Assembly (NCBI RefSeq): GCF_002846415.1
Contig: NZ_PJMX01000001.1
Coordinates: 5,890,001 to 5,954,000, forward strand
DNA from: Streptomyces sp. TLI_146
GTDB lineage: Bacteria; Actinomycetota; Actinomycetes; Streptomycetales; Streptomycetaceae
DNA: 64,000 bases
Direction: 5' to 3'
The position numbers were made by a program, and so were the translations under genes. Shown in pieces: positions 51,908 through 61,583 of the stretch (the first letter of the stretch is position 1; each line of letters starts with the position of its first letter). The notes beneath the pieces are model-generated. The model had not been told where the DNA came from, did no database searches, and saw only the letters and a program-made list of their open reading frames with translations.

Positions 51908-52440
51908 GCGGCCACGTTCGCCCGGGTCGCGCACCGGTCCGAGCAGTAGCGCCGGGAGCGGTTGGTGGAGGTGTCGAGGTAGGCGTTGCGGCAGGGCGCT
52001 GCCTGGCACAGGCCGAGGCGGTCCACGCCGTACTCCGTCAGGTGGAAGGCCAGGCCCATCGAGGCGAGCGCCGCGTAGCCCGCCGTCGCGTTCGAGGTGT
52101 GGTCGGCCAGGTGCATGTGCCACAGCGGGCTGCCGTCCTCGTCCCGGTGGTCGTGCCCGGAGACCTGCGGGCTGACCGGGAACTCCAGGAGGAGCGAGTT
52201 GAGCAGGTCCACCGCCTGGACCTCCTCGCCCGCGTCCGCCGACTCGAAGACCGCCCGCAGCCGCGCCCGGACCGCCCGCAGCCGCGGCACGTCCGCCTCG
52301 GTCGCGCGCCGGGCCGTCGTCGACTCGGAGCCGAACAGCTCGCGGATCACCTCGACCGTCGTCAGGGAGTCCTTGTTACGGGCCGGCTCCTCGGTGTTGA
52401 CCAGGCGCACGGCGTAGTCCGAGTAGTAGGCCAGTTGCAT
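51811..52440 (-). CDS. CGNR zinc-finger protein
   Basis: 209 residues. An ABATE-type N-terminal domain (residues 1-140) is followed by the CGNR-like zinc finger: LGLCQAAPCRNAYLD then RRYCSDRCATRANVAAYRARK. Such proteins are probable DNA-binding stress regulators. The tail of about 20 residues is low-complexity and lies antisense to sodX. ATG 52440. Confidence 0.9.
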   Translation of the reverse strand: MQLAYYSDYAVRLVNTEEPARNKDSLTTVEVIRELFGSESTTARRATEADVPRLRAVRARLRAVFESADAGEEVQAVDLLNSLLLEFPVSPQVSGHDHRDEDGSPLWHMHLADHTSNATAGYAALASMGLAFHLTEYGVDRLGLCQAAPCRNAYLDTSTNRSRRYCSDRCATRANVAAYRARKRLETDRSANTGRTAETSQDSSTPTER

Positions 52441-52820
52441 GTGTGTTCCTTACGGTGGCGCCTTGGAGCGTGGCGCGGCCAAGTAATGGATGGTTCGACA
52501 CATAGGGTATTACGTTATGAGGTGGGCAGGGGCGCGGCGGGGCTGGGTACGGCGCAGGGTGGTGCACATTCAGCCGCGAGGAATGGTGCCCGTCGGGGAA
52601 ACCGGGATGAGGAGGCGGGGTTCCTTCCTTCGCGGAGTGCCGCCCCAATCCGCCTGCCGAATGGCACACGTTTTTCGCCATCCCGATCTGGTTCAGGCCG
52701 ATTAGCTGCCCGTTCCTCAACTCTTGCTCAGATCGGGCCGAATTCAGTTGACCGAGCGAGACGGCCCTTGGAAGTGTTACGGCTCGTATTCGAGGCATGA
52801 CAAGGGGAGAGATGACCGAG
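52441..52820. other. Lower-GC intergenic gap
   Basis: 380 bp without a supported gene. Base composition is visibly lower in GC than the rest, with runs such as GGGTATTACGTTATGAGG. It should hold the promoters of the CGNR gene (minus) and of the secreted protein (plus). The patch extends into the next gene and may mark acquired or strain-specific DNA. Confidence 0.5.
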
Positions 52821-53255
52821 ATGGCGAGAATTTCCGTGAACGCCCGACGAGCGCTGACTGCGGCGGCCACTGCGGCTGTTGCGATGGGGACGGTTCTCAC
52901 GAGCGTCACTCCGGCCTCTGCCGCGGTGACCAAGTTCTGTACCCAGCCGTTCGAAAAGGCCGGGTATGCGTGCTTCTACTCCTCCGACGACCGGATCGAG
53001 GTGTTCGACAACTACGCCGACGGACGTCGTTCGGTGGCTGTCTGGTACGTCTTCGACAACGCCAACGGCAACAAGATCCTGAGCCGGGGCGAGTGCCACA
53101 ACGCCGAAGGCAAGGGTAAGACCGTCACCTGCCATTACGACTTCCCTGAAGGTCGGAACATTTACATCAACCTCGCAGTCGTGTCCAGAAACGGCGCCCA
53201 TGGCGCGAACGAGAACCCCACCGCTGCGATTATTGGTTCCGTTTCCGGCAGGTAG
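52821..53255 (+). CDS. Small secreted protein with four cysteines
   Basis: About 144 residues. A Sec signal peptide (RR, hydrophobic core, T-P-A-S-A cleavage) leaves a mature domain of about 110 residues with four Cys (KFC, YAC, GEC, VTC) that could form two disulfides. I recognise no family; a weak likeness to peptidase-inhibitor I36 domains is possible. Starts at 52797, 52812 or 52821 are in frame; the last has the best-placed AAGGGGAG. A bidirectional hairpin follows. Confidence 0.75.
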   Translation: MARISVNARRALTAAATAAVAMGTVLTSVTPASAAVTKFCTQPFEKAGYACFYSSDDRIEVFDNYADGRRSVAVWYVFDNANGNKILSRGECHNAEGKGKTVTCHYDFPEGRNIYINLAVVSRNGAHGANENPTAAIIGSVSGR

Positions 53256-53274
53256 AGCGAGCTGGGTCGAATAA

Positions 53275-53310
53275 AAGGGGTGCGCCGGGGTTTTCCCCGG
53301 CACACCCCTT
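53275..53310. terminator. Bidirectional terminator
   Basis: A 16-position stem with one C-A mismatch (AAGGGGTGCGCCGGGG and partner) and TTTT loop lies between the secreted-protein gene and the convergent ABC ATPase gene. Confidence 0.88.
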
Positions 53311-53316
53311 TCCGTT

Positions 53317-54117
53317 TCAGAGGACCTTGGACAGGAACGACTTCGTCCGGTCGTGCTGCGGATTCGTCAGGACGTCCCTGGGATGTCCTGATTCCACCAC
53401 CACGCCGTCGTCCATGAAGACCAGCGAGTCGCCGACCTCGCGGGCGAAGCCCATCTCGTGGGTTACCACGATCATGGTCATGCCGTCCTCGGCCAGGTCC
53501 CGCATGACGTCGAGGACCTCGCCGACCAGCTCCGGGTCGAGCGCCGATGTGGGCTCGTCGAACAGCATCAGCTTGGGTTCCATCGCCAGCGCGCGGGCGA
53601 TGGCGACGCGCTGCTGCTGGCCGCCGGAGAGCTGCGCGGGGTAGTGGCCCTTGCGGTCGCCCAGGCCCACCCGGTCGAGCAGCCGCTCCGCACGCTCGCG
53701 GGCGACGGCCTTCGACTCACGCTTGACCTGGACCGGAGCTTCCATGACGTTTTCCAGCGCCGTCATGTGCGGGAAGAGGTTGAAGCGCTGGAACACCATG
53801 CCGATGTCCCGCCGCTGTGCCGCGACCTCCGCCTCCTTCAGCTCGTAGAGCCGGTCACCCTTCTGGCGGTAGCCGACCAGTTCGCCGTCGACGTACAGTC
53901 GTCCGGCGCTGATCTTCTCCAGGTGGTTGATGCACCGCAGGAAGGTCGACTTGCCCGAGCCCGAGGGGCCGATCAGGCAGAAGACTTCCCGCGGGTTCAC
54001 CTCCAGGTCGATGCCCTTGAGGATGTGCGCGAGTCCGAAGGACTTGTGGACACCCTCGGCCCGGACCATGGGGCGGCCGGTGGCGCTGGGGGCGATGTCC
54101 TTGGCGAGACTGCTCAT
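53317..54117 (-). CDS. Polar amino-acid ABC transporter, ATP-binding protein
   Basis: 266 residues. Walker A GPSGSGKST, Q loop, signature LSGGQQQR, Walker B LMLFDEPTSALDP and H loop VVTHEMGFAREV are all intact. It is of the GlnQ/HisP type. It overlaps the permease gene by ATGA. The substrate is set by the binding protein upstream. Confidence 0.95.
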   Translation of the reverse strand: MSSLAKDIAPSATGRPMVRAEGVHKSFGLAHILKGIDLEVNPREVFCLIGPSGSGKSTFLRCINHLEKISAGRLYVDGELVGYRQKGDRLYELKEAEVAAQRRDIGMVFQRFNLFPHMTALENVMEAPVQVKRESKAVARERAERLLDRVGLGDRKGHYPAQLSGGQQQRVAIARALAMEPKLMLFDEPTSALDPELVGEVLDVMRDLAEDGMTMIVVTHEMGFAREVGDSLVFMDDGVVVESGHPRDVLTNPQHDRTKSFLSKVL

Positions 54118-55043
54118 CGAGCCACCTCCGGGCGCCGGAACGAACCGAACAGGCGCAGGTTCTTCCGCAGGCGCTGCAGCGGGGTCGGCGGAAGGTTACG
54201 TGTGGAACCGCGGGCGTAGCGGCGCTCCAGGTAGTACTGGCCGACGCTGAAGATGCTGGTCAGGATCAGGTACCAGATGGATGCCACGAAATACATCTCG
54301 ACCACGGCCAGTGAGGTGCTGGACACATCCTGGGAGCGCTTGATGAGTTCGTTGAACTGGACGGCGTAGGCGAGCGACGACGTCTTCAGCATGTTGATGA
54401 ACTCGTTGCCGGTCGGCGGCACGATGACCCGCATGGCCTGCGGCAGGATCACCCGGCGCAGCGTCTTGCCCTGAGTCATGCCGAGGGCATGCGAGGCCTC
54501 CGTCTGGCCCTCGTCGACGGACTGGATGCCCGCCCGGACGATCTCTGACATGTACGCGGCCTCGTTCAGGCCGAGACCGAGCAGCGCGGCGAGGAACGGC
54601 GTCATCACGTCGTTCATCTCGTCCTTGTAGAACCCCAGGTTCAGGATGGGGAACACCAGGGCGATGTTGTACCAGAGGAGCAACTGCACCAGGACCGGGG
54701 TGCCGCGGAAGAACCAGACGTAGAACCAGGCCACCGTGCTGGTGACCGGGTTCGACGACATCCGCATCACCGCGAGGACCACGCCCAGGGCCAGTCCGAG
54801 CACCATGGCGAGCACGGAGATGTAGAGCGTGTGCCAGACGCCGGACAGGATCAGGTCGTCCGTGAGGTAGTCCGGGATGACGTCATAGTTGATCTTCGCA
54901 TTGGAGAACGCGATTCCGACGAGCACGAGGACGGCGAGAACCGCCGCCCCGGCCACCCAGCGGCCGTAGTGGCGCACCGGGATGGCTTTGATCTGCTCCG
55001 GCGGCACGGAGGGTGCCGGAGTCTTGTCGACAGTGTCAGTCAA
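54114..55043 (-). CDS. Polar amino-acid ABC transporter, permease
   Basis: 309 residues with a 40-residue cytoplasmic N-terminus and five to six membrane helices. FFRGTPVLVQ and EAAYMSEIVRAGIQSVDEGQ are typical of HisMQ permeases. Only one permease is encoded, so it should act as a homodimer. Confidence 0.93.
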   Translation of the reverse strand: MTDTVDKTPAPSVPPEQIKAIPVRHYGRWVAGAAVLAVLVLVGIAFSNAKINYDVIPDYLTDDLILSGVWHTLYISVLAMVLGLALGVVLAVMRMSSNPVTSTVAWFYVWFFRGTPVLVQLLLWYNIALVFPILNLGFYKDEMNDVMTPFLAALLGLGLNEAAYMSEIVRAGIQSVDEGQTEASHALGMTQGKTLRRVILPQAMRVIVPPTGNEFINMLKTSSLAYAVQFNELIKRSQDVSSTSLAVVEMYFVASIWYLILTSIFSVGQYYLERRYARGSTRNLPPTPLQRLRKNLRLFGSFRRPEVAR

Positions 55044-55076
55044 GGTGACTGCCCTTCAGTGTTGCGTCCGGCTCGG

Positions 55077-56036
55077 TCAGGAACCGCTGTTGATCTTGGC
55101 CTCGGTCACCGCGCCGTCCGTGACGTTCCACTTCTCCAGGATCTTCTGGTACTCGCCGCTCTTGATGATCGCGTTCAAGGCCGCCTGGAGGGCTTCCTGC
55201 AGCTGGGTGTTGCCCTTGCTGACGCCGATGCCGTACGGGCCTGCCTCGATCTGCTCGCCCGCGACCTCGAAGTCCTTGCCGTCGCCCGAGGTCTTCGCGT
55301 TGTACGCGGCGACCGGGAAGTCGTTGAGGTCGGCGACGGACGCGCCCTGCTTCAGGCGGAGCAGCGCCTCCGGGTCGGTGTCGAAGGTCTGGAGCGTGAT
55401 GGCCTGCTTGCCGTCCTTCTCACACTTGGCACTCTGGGTCTTGGCGATGCCCTCGGACGTGGTGCCCTTCTGCAACGCCACGACCTTGCCGCAGAGGTCG
55501 TCCAGGGTCTTGATGGCCTTGGGGTTGCCCTTCTGGACCAGGATCGAGGTGCCGGCGGTGAAGTAGTCGACGAAGTCGAGGCCGTTGCCGACCTTCTTCT
55601 TGGTGTCGGTGTCGATGCCTTGCTGACGGTCCTTGGTGTCGCTCATCGCCGACATGACCACGTTGAAGCGCTTGGACTGCAGGCCCACGATGAGCTGGTC
55701 GAACTTGCCGTTCTGGAAGTCGAACCGCACGCCGAGCTGCTTGCCGAGGGCAGCCGCGATGTCGGGGTCGATGCCCGCGGCCTTGCCGTCCTTCATGAAC
55801 TCGACCGGCGGGTAGGCGATGTCCGAGCCGACCTTGATCACACCCGCCTTGCGAATGTCCTCCGGGAGCTTGGCGGCCAGCGGTGCCGACGACGAGGTGT
55901 CCTCCGAGGTGCTGCTGCCCTTGTCTGTCTGGTCTCCGCAGCTCGTGAGCAGCAGGGCACCGGCGACCGCGATCGCGCCGACCGCGGCAATCCGGGACGA
56001 GGCGGCGGTCGTACGACGGGTGGTGCTTGCGGTCAT
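55077..56036 (-). CDS. Polar amino-acid ABC transporter, binding lipoprotein
   Basis: 319 residues. Signal peptide with lipobox LLTSC (lipid on C33), a Ser/Thr-rich linker, then an SBP_bac_3 domain (IKVGSDIAYPPVEFMKDGKA). By family it binds a polar amino acid, possibly glutamate or a basic one; specificity is not readable here. ATG 56036 has GGAGGAA. First gene of the three-gene operon. Confidence 0.93.
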   Translation of the reverse strand: MTASTTRRTTAASSRIAAVGAIAVAGALLLTSCGDQTDKGSSTSEDTSSSAPLAAKLPEDIRKAGVIKVGSDIAYPPVEFMKDGKAAGIDPDIAAALGKQLGVRFDFQNGKFDQLIVGLQSKRFNVVMSAMSDTKDRQQGIDTDTKKKVGNGLDFVDYFTAGTSILVQKGNPKAIKTLDDLCGKVVALQKGTTSEGIAKTQSAKCEKDGKQAITLQTFDTDPEALLRLKQGASVADLNDFPVAAYNAKTSGDGKDFEVAGEQIEAGPYGIGVSKGNTQLQEALQAALNAIIKSGEYQKILEKWNVTDGAVTEAKINSGS

Positions 56037-56581
56037 GGTCGGGTTCCTCCGGCGGGTGATGGAGTGGCCAGTGAGTGAACAGTGGGCCGTGGTGCTCATC
56101 CTTGGGCGACACGACCGTGTTGTGTCGGCATCTTGCCATTCGGACCTGCGGATTCAGGGGGGCGCGCATGTCAAAATCGGATAACGGGTCACCCCCCAAC
56201 CCCAACGGGCCGGTACATCAAGGCCGGACCATGTGCGGGTTTCACCTTTACCGGCCGGAAAATCTGCGGTTCATCTCGCGTTGTGGACACGTTTCATGCC
56301 GCATAGCTCACTTGTCCCGACATGCCGCTATGAGTCGTGTCACCACGGCGTTCCGCAGTCGAAATGGACTACTCGGCGCCCCCCTCCGTCCGGTAAGAAG
56401 GATCCTTACACCCCTCATCCGGGGCTCAGGGCGCGTTGTGCGGCGTGCCCGCGCGTACGTACCTCCTCCTCGCGGGGCGGGCCAACCGCTCCTCGCGGGG
56501 AACGTGCGTGGTGCCCACCCACCCCTCCTCAACAAGGAGTGGCCACCCTCAACTGATGAAGACTTAAGGGGTCAAATCAAA
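56037..56581. other. Gap between the ABC operon and malic enzyme
   Basis: 545 bp between divergent genes, holding both promoters. A dyad CGACAC-N9-GTGTCG lies at about 56107-56128. Short open frames exist on the plus strand (for example 56082-56306) but have no coding features I trust. Confidence 0.4.
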
Positions 56582-57796
<1,215 letters not shown>

Positions 57797-57896
57797 CGGG
57801 TCCGCGGCCGCGGGCAGTCCTGGGCGGGCGCAGCGGCACCCCGGTTCCGCTGGGTTGCGGCTTCGCCCACGCCCCGGTTCGGCGGCTGCGACTGCG

Positions 57897-57997
57897 CCTG
57901 CGGACCGTGCGTGGCTGGTCGCGCAGTTCCCCGCGCCCCTATGGGGTACGGCGGACCGTGAACCGCACCCGCGTCCCCTTGCGGGGCGCGGGTGCGG
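57897..57997 (+). repeat. Intergenic repeat core followed by a terminator-like hairpin
   Basis: One repeat core (57897-57941) lies in the 258-bp gap after malic enzyme. It is followed by a hairpin with stem CCGCACCCGCG/CGCGGGTGCGG (57963-57997) enclosing CCCC-TTGC-GGGG. Together they probably end the malic enzyme transcript. Confidence 0.8.
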
Positions 57998-58054
57998 CGC
58001 GTCACACGCGGTAGTGGTTCCGGCCGGGGTGCGGGCGCCCCTATCGTCAAGGCC

Positions 58055-59020
58055 ATGTTCGCCGCCTATGCCGCACGCATCGACCGTGACCAGCCGCTCT
58101 CCGGTCTGGAGTTGGGGGAGCGGCCCGCCCCCGAGGTACGTCCGGGCTGGTCCCTCATCGACGTCCGGGCGGCCTCGCTCAACCACCACGACCTGTGGTC
58201 GCTGCGCGGGGTCGGCCTGGGCGAGGACAAGCTGCCGATGATCCTGGGCTGCGACGCGGCCGGGATCGACCAGGACGGCAACGAGGTCGTCCTGCACTCC
58301 GTGATCGGCCAGACGGGCCACGGGGTGGGCCCGGGCGAGGGCCGCTCCATCCTCACCGAGAAGTACCAGGGCACCTTCGCCGAGCAGGTCGCCGTGCCGA
58401 CCTGGAACGTGCTGCCCAAGCCCAAGGAGCTCAGCTTCGCGGAGGCCGCCTGTCTGCCGACCGCCTGGCTCACGGCGTACCGGATGCTCTTCACCAACGC
58501 GGGCGTACGGCCCGGCGACTCCGTGCTCGTGCAGGGCGCGGGCGGCGGGGTCGCGACCGCCGCGATCGTGCTGGGCAAGGCCGCCGGGCTGCGGGTCTTC
58601 GCTACCAGCCGCGACGAGGCCAAGCGGAAGCGGGCGGTCGAGCTGGGCGCCCTGGAGGCGTACGAGCCGGGCGCGCGGCTGCCGCAGCGGGTCGACGCGG
58701 TGATCGAGACCGTCGGCGCGGCCACCTGGTCGCACTCGGTCAAGTCGCTCAAGCCGGGCGGCACGCTGGTCATCTCCGGCGCCACCAGCGGCGACCGGCC
58801 CGCGCACGCCGAGCTCACCCGGATCTTCTTCCTGGAGCTGAAGGTGGTCGGCTCGACCATGGGCACCAAGGAGGAGCTGGAGGACCTGCTCGCGTTCTGC
58901 GCGGCGACGGGGGTACGGCCGGTCATCGACGAGATCCTGCCGCTCGACCGGGCGCGCGAGGGCTTCGAGAAGATCGAGTCCGGGGACGTCTTCGGGAAGA
59001 TCGTGCTGACGACCTCTTGA
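58055..59020 (+). CDS. Zinc-free MDR-family dehydrogenase/quinone-oxidoreductase type
   Basis: 321 residues. ASLNHHDLWSLRGVGLGEDKLPMILGCDAAG starts the GroES-like domain in part, and VLVQGAGGGVATAA is the nucleotide-binding loop. No structural-zinc Cys cluster is present, pointing to the quinone-oxidoreductase/enoyl-reductase branch of the MDR superfamily. The substrate is unknown. ATG 58055. Confidence 0.88.
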   Translation: MFAAYAARIDRDQPLSGLELGERPAPEVRPGWSLIDVRAASLNHHDLWSLRGVGLGEDKLPMILGCDAAGIDQDGNEVVLHSVIGQTGHGVGPGEGRSILTEKYQGTFAEQVAVPTWNVLPKPKELSFAEAACLPTAWLTAYRMLFTNAGVRPGDSVLVQGAGGGVATAAIVLGKAAGLRVFATSRDEAKRKRAVELGALEAYEPGARLPQRVDAVIETVGAATWSHSVKSLKPGGTLVISGATSGDRPAHAELTRIFFLELKVVGSTMGTKEELEDLLAFCAATGVRPVIDEILPLDRAREGFEKIESGDVFGKIVLTTS

Positions 59021-59085
59021 TGGTTCGTCAGAAACCCTGATCTGATCTCCGGCACGGTCATCCGACGACGTGCCGGAGGTGTCCC

Positions 59086-60447
59086 TTGCGTACGAACAAG
59101 TTCCTTGCCGCAGTGGGTTGTTGCGCGGTGCTCGCGGTCGGGGCGGGGGTGCCCGCCGCCCATGCCCGGGAGGCGGGCGCCATCCCCCGGCTCACCGACG
59201 AGCGGGGGCGCGAGCTCACGCTCCGGGGCTGGAACGTGGAGGACAAGGCGCACCGGGGCGACCAGGCGCTCTCCGCGATCACCGAGCGGACCTTCCGCGA
59301 CCTGCGGGCGCACGGCTTCGGCTTCGCCCGGCTGCTGGTCTTCTGGGACGACCTGGAGCCGGTGCGGGGGCAGTACAGCGAGGCGTACCTCCAGAAGATC
59401 CGACGGGTCCTGGACTGGGCGCACCGGTACGACGTCCAGGTGGTGATCGACGCCCACCAGGACGTCTTCGGCCCGGCGTTCGGCCATCGGGGCATACCCG
59501 GGTGGGCGACGCGGACGGACGGGCTGCCGTTCACCCCGCACCCGGACGACTGGTTCTCCGAGTACTACGAGCCCGCCGTGCAGCGGGCGTTCACGCATCT
59601 GTACGGGGACGAGGACCTGCGGAAGGCGCAGGCCGCGATGTGGCAGGTGCTGGCGCGGCGGTTCGCGCACCACCCGGCGGTCCTCGGCTACGACCTGATC
59701 AACGAGCCGATGGGCGAGTTCCGCGAGGGGGAGGACCCGGCGACGGCGGCGCGCCGGATCGAGGCCGAGCAGCTCACGCCGATGTACAACCGCCTGGCCC
59801 GGGCGGTGCGTTCGGCGGACCGGCGGCACTGGGTCTTCGTGGAGCCCACCCCGGCGGTGGGGGAGGGCGTGCCGACGGGCCTGGGGAAGATCAAGGACCC
59901 CAAGGCGGTGTACGCGCCGCACTTCTACAACACCGCGATGGAGGCGGGCGCGGACTACGACCCGTCGGCGGGCTGGATCGCGTCGTACGAGTCCGCGGTG
60001 ACGGCCTATCCGAAGAAGTACGGGATGCCGGTGGTGGTGGGCGAGTGGGGACCGCTCAACAGCGAACTCCCGCACATGGCCCGCTTCTACACCGACGCGC
60101 TCGCCTCGCTGGCGCGCTACACCTCCGGCTGGGCGGGCTATGTCTGGTGCTACGGAGGCGGCTACTGCGCCGCCGACGCGCAGGGAGCGCTGCGCGGCAA
60201 CAAGGCGCTGACCGCCACGCCGTACGCGCGGGCGGTGGCGGGGCGGGTGCGGTCGCAGGCGTACGACCCGTCGACGCGGACGTATCGGATCGTGTACGTG
60301 GCGGGGCGCGGCACCACGGAGCTGTCGGTGCCGTCGGCGGCTCGGAGGTGGCGGGTCCGGGTCGAGGGGCCGGGGTCGGTCCGGGGGCTCTCGGTGCGGG
60401 CGGTGGCGGGGGCGACGGTGACCGTGACGGTGGCGCCCCGCGCCTGA
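59086..60447 (+). CDS. Secreted GH5 glycosidase, endoglycoceramidase type
   Basis: 453 residues with a Sec signal peptide (cleaved near AHA-RE, about residue 27). The GH5 barrel has acid/base E207 in GYDLINEPMG and nucleophile E320 in VVVGEWGPL. HQDVFGPAFG is characteristic of the endoglycoceramidase/glycosylceramidase branch (GH5 subfamilies 28/29). A C-terminal beta domain (about 380-453) follows. It probably cleaves glycolipids or steryl glycosides outside the cell. The start is TTG 59086, with GGAGG 6 nt upstream. Confidence 0.9.
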   Translation: MRTNKFLAAVGCCAVLAVGAGVPAAHAREAGAIPRLTDERGRELTLRGWNVEDKAHRGDQALSAITERTFRDLRAHGFGFARLLVFWDDLEPVRGQYSEAYLQKIRRVLDWAHRYDVQVVIDAHQDVFGPAFGHRGIPGWATRTDGLPFTPHPDDWFSEYYEPAVQRAFTHLYGDEDLRKAQAAMWQVLARRFAHHPAVLGYDLINEPMGEFREGEDPATAARRIEAEQLTPMYNRLARAVRSADRRHWVFVEPTPAVGEGVPTGLGKIKDPKAVYAPHFYNTAMEAGADYDPSAGWIASYESAVTAYPKKYGMPVVVGEWGPLNSELPHMARFYTDALASLARYTSGWAGYVWCYGGGYCAADAQGALRGNKALTATPYARAVAGRVRSQAYDPSTRTYRIVYVAGRGTTELSVPSAARRWRVRVEGPGSVRGLSVRAVAGATVTVTVAPRA

Positions 60448-60457
60448 CACCCTTCCA

Positions 60458-61315
60458 TCAATCGCGGTGTACGAGGATGAAGTCCCCGTACGGATGCGAG
60501 CCCGGGTGGCCGTCGGTCTCGGCGAGCGCGCGGCGCAGGGTGTGCAGATGCGCGGCGGTGAGCTGGAGCGGCGGCTCGTCCGGCTGGTAGGTGGTGCCCC
60601 GGGGGTAGTCCTCGTCCGGGGTGGTGGTCATCTCGATGTGGCAGCCGAGGACGTGGGCGACGGGGCGGGTGGCGCAGAAGCCGATCAGCCGGTCGGCGGT
60701 TTCGGCGTACGCGGTGGCGTCGTCGACGTACAGCCGTCCCGGGTAGAGCGAGTCGCCGGTCAGCAGGGTCGCGGTGTGCCGGTCGTAGAAGACGACGGCG
60801 GCGGGGTGGTGGCCGGGGCCGGGGATCAGGTCGAGGACGCGCCCGCCGAGGTCGAGCTCGACGCTCTTGTGCGGCCAGTCCTCGAACCCGAAGTGCCGGA
60901 CCACGTCGTCGAGTCCGGGCGGGACGACGGTGGTGTCCGGGCGGTCCGCGAACTGTCCGTCGGCGGCGATGTGGTCGCCGTGGCCGTGGGTGTGGGCGAC
61001 GAGCAGTCCGTATTGCGGGCGAGGGTTGCGGGCCAGCCAGTCGTCGACCAGGGCGTCGACGGTCGCGCGGAGCGGGAAGTGGGCGGGGTCGGGGCTGGCG
61101 CCGGTGTCCAGGAGGAGGGCGCGCTCATTCCCGAAGAGGAGGAAGAGGAAGGGGGCCTCGAAGTGGACGGACTTGTTCTGGCGGAGGAGGACGGTGTGGG
61201 GGGTGGCGTGGTGGATCTGGATCTCGGGGGCGGGGTCGTGTTTGGGGGAGGGGTGGCCCGCGTGCCAATGGGTGGGCAGGGTGGGGGTGTCGGGGGCGCC
61301 GAGGAAGTCGATCAC
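60458..61315 (-). CDS. Metallo-beta-lactamase-fold hydrolase
   Basis: 285 residues. The metal motif HTHGHGDH (108-115) and later GHHPAAVVFYDR and TGDSLYPG mark a glyoxalase-II-like MBL enzyme. A His/Pro-rich N-terminus of about 40 residues precedes the fold. GTG 61315 is used; the frame upstream enters the repeat region. It converges on the GH5 gene. The substrate is unknown. Confidence 0.88.
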   Translation of the reverse strand: MIDFLGAPDTPTLPTHWHAGHPSPKHDPAPEIQIHHATPHTVLLRQNKSVHFEAPFLFLLFGNERALLLDTGASPDPAHFPLRATVDALVDDWLARNPRPQYGLLVAHTHGHGDHIAADGQFADRPDTTVVPPGLDDVVRHFGFEDWPHKSVELDLGGRVLDLIPGPGHHPAAVVFYDRHTATLLTGDSLYPGRLYVDDATAYAETADRLIGFCATRPVAHVLGCHIEMTTTPDEDYPRGTTYQPDEPPLQLTAAHLHTLRRALAETDGHPGSHPYGDFILVHRD

Positions 61316-61333
61316 GGGTTCAGTTTGCCCCTC

Positions 61334-61568
61334 CCCGCCCGTTCCCTTAACCCTCCGGGGGTGGGTGGTGGGTGGAGGCTCGCTTCCCGGGGGCTTTGCC
61401 CCCGGACCCCTTGTTGCGGGGCCTGCGGCCCCTGCACCCCGCTGTGTTCGTCTGCGGACCGTGGAGGGCTGGTCGCGCAGTTCCCCGCGCCCCTTAGATG
61501 CGCCCCTTCGGGGCGCTCCTGTAGGGGCGCGGGGAACTGCGCGAGCAACCGGCCGCCGGCCCGCAGAC
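61334..61568. repeat. Extended intergenic repeat, copy B, with inverted partner
   Basis: 61334-61495 nearly duplicates 10150-10310, with the same hairpins and core in the same orientation. A minus-orientation core copy (61522-61568) follows across a short hairpin GCGCCCC-TTC-GGGGCGC (61500-61516). It occupies the gap between the PadR and MBL genes. Confidence 0.88.
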
Positions 61569-61583
61569 GAACACCGGGCCCCG

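Noticed and set aside
52490..52705. A 71-codon open frame in the low-GC gap
   Set aside because: No ribosome site, no codon bias typical of the region, and no recognisable product.
56082..56306. Short open frames upstream of malic enzyme
   Set aside because: No ribosome sites and no similarity I recognise; the region is better explained as a divergent promoter gap.
57797..57896. GC-rich palindromes after malic enzyme as a second terminator
   Set aside because: They are short and without a T tract; the repeat and hairpin at 57897-57997 are better candidates.
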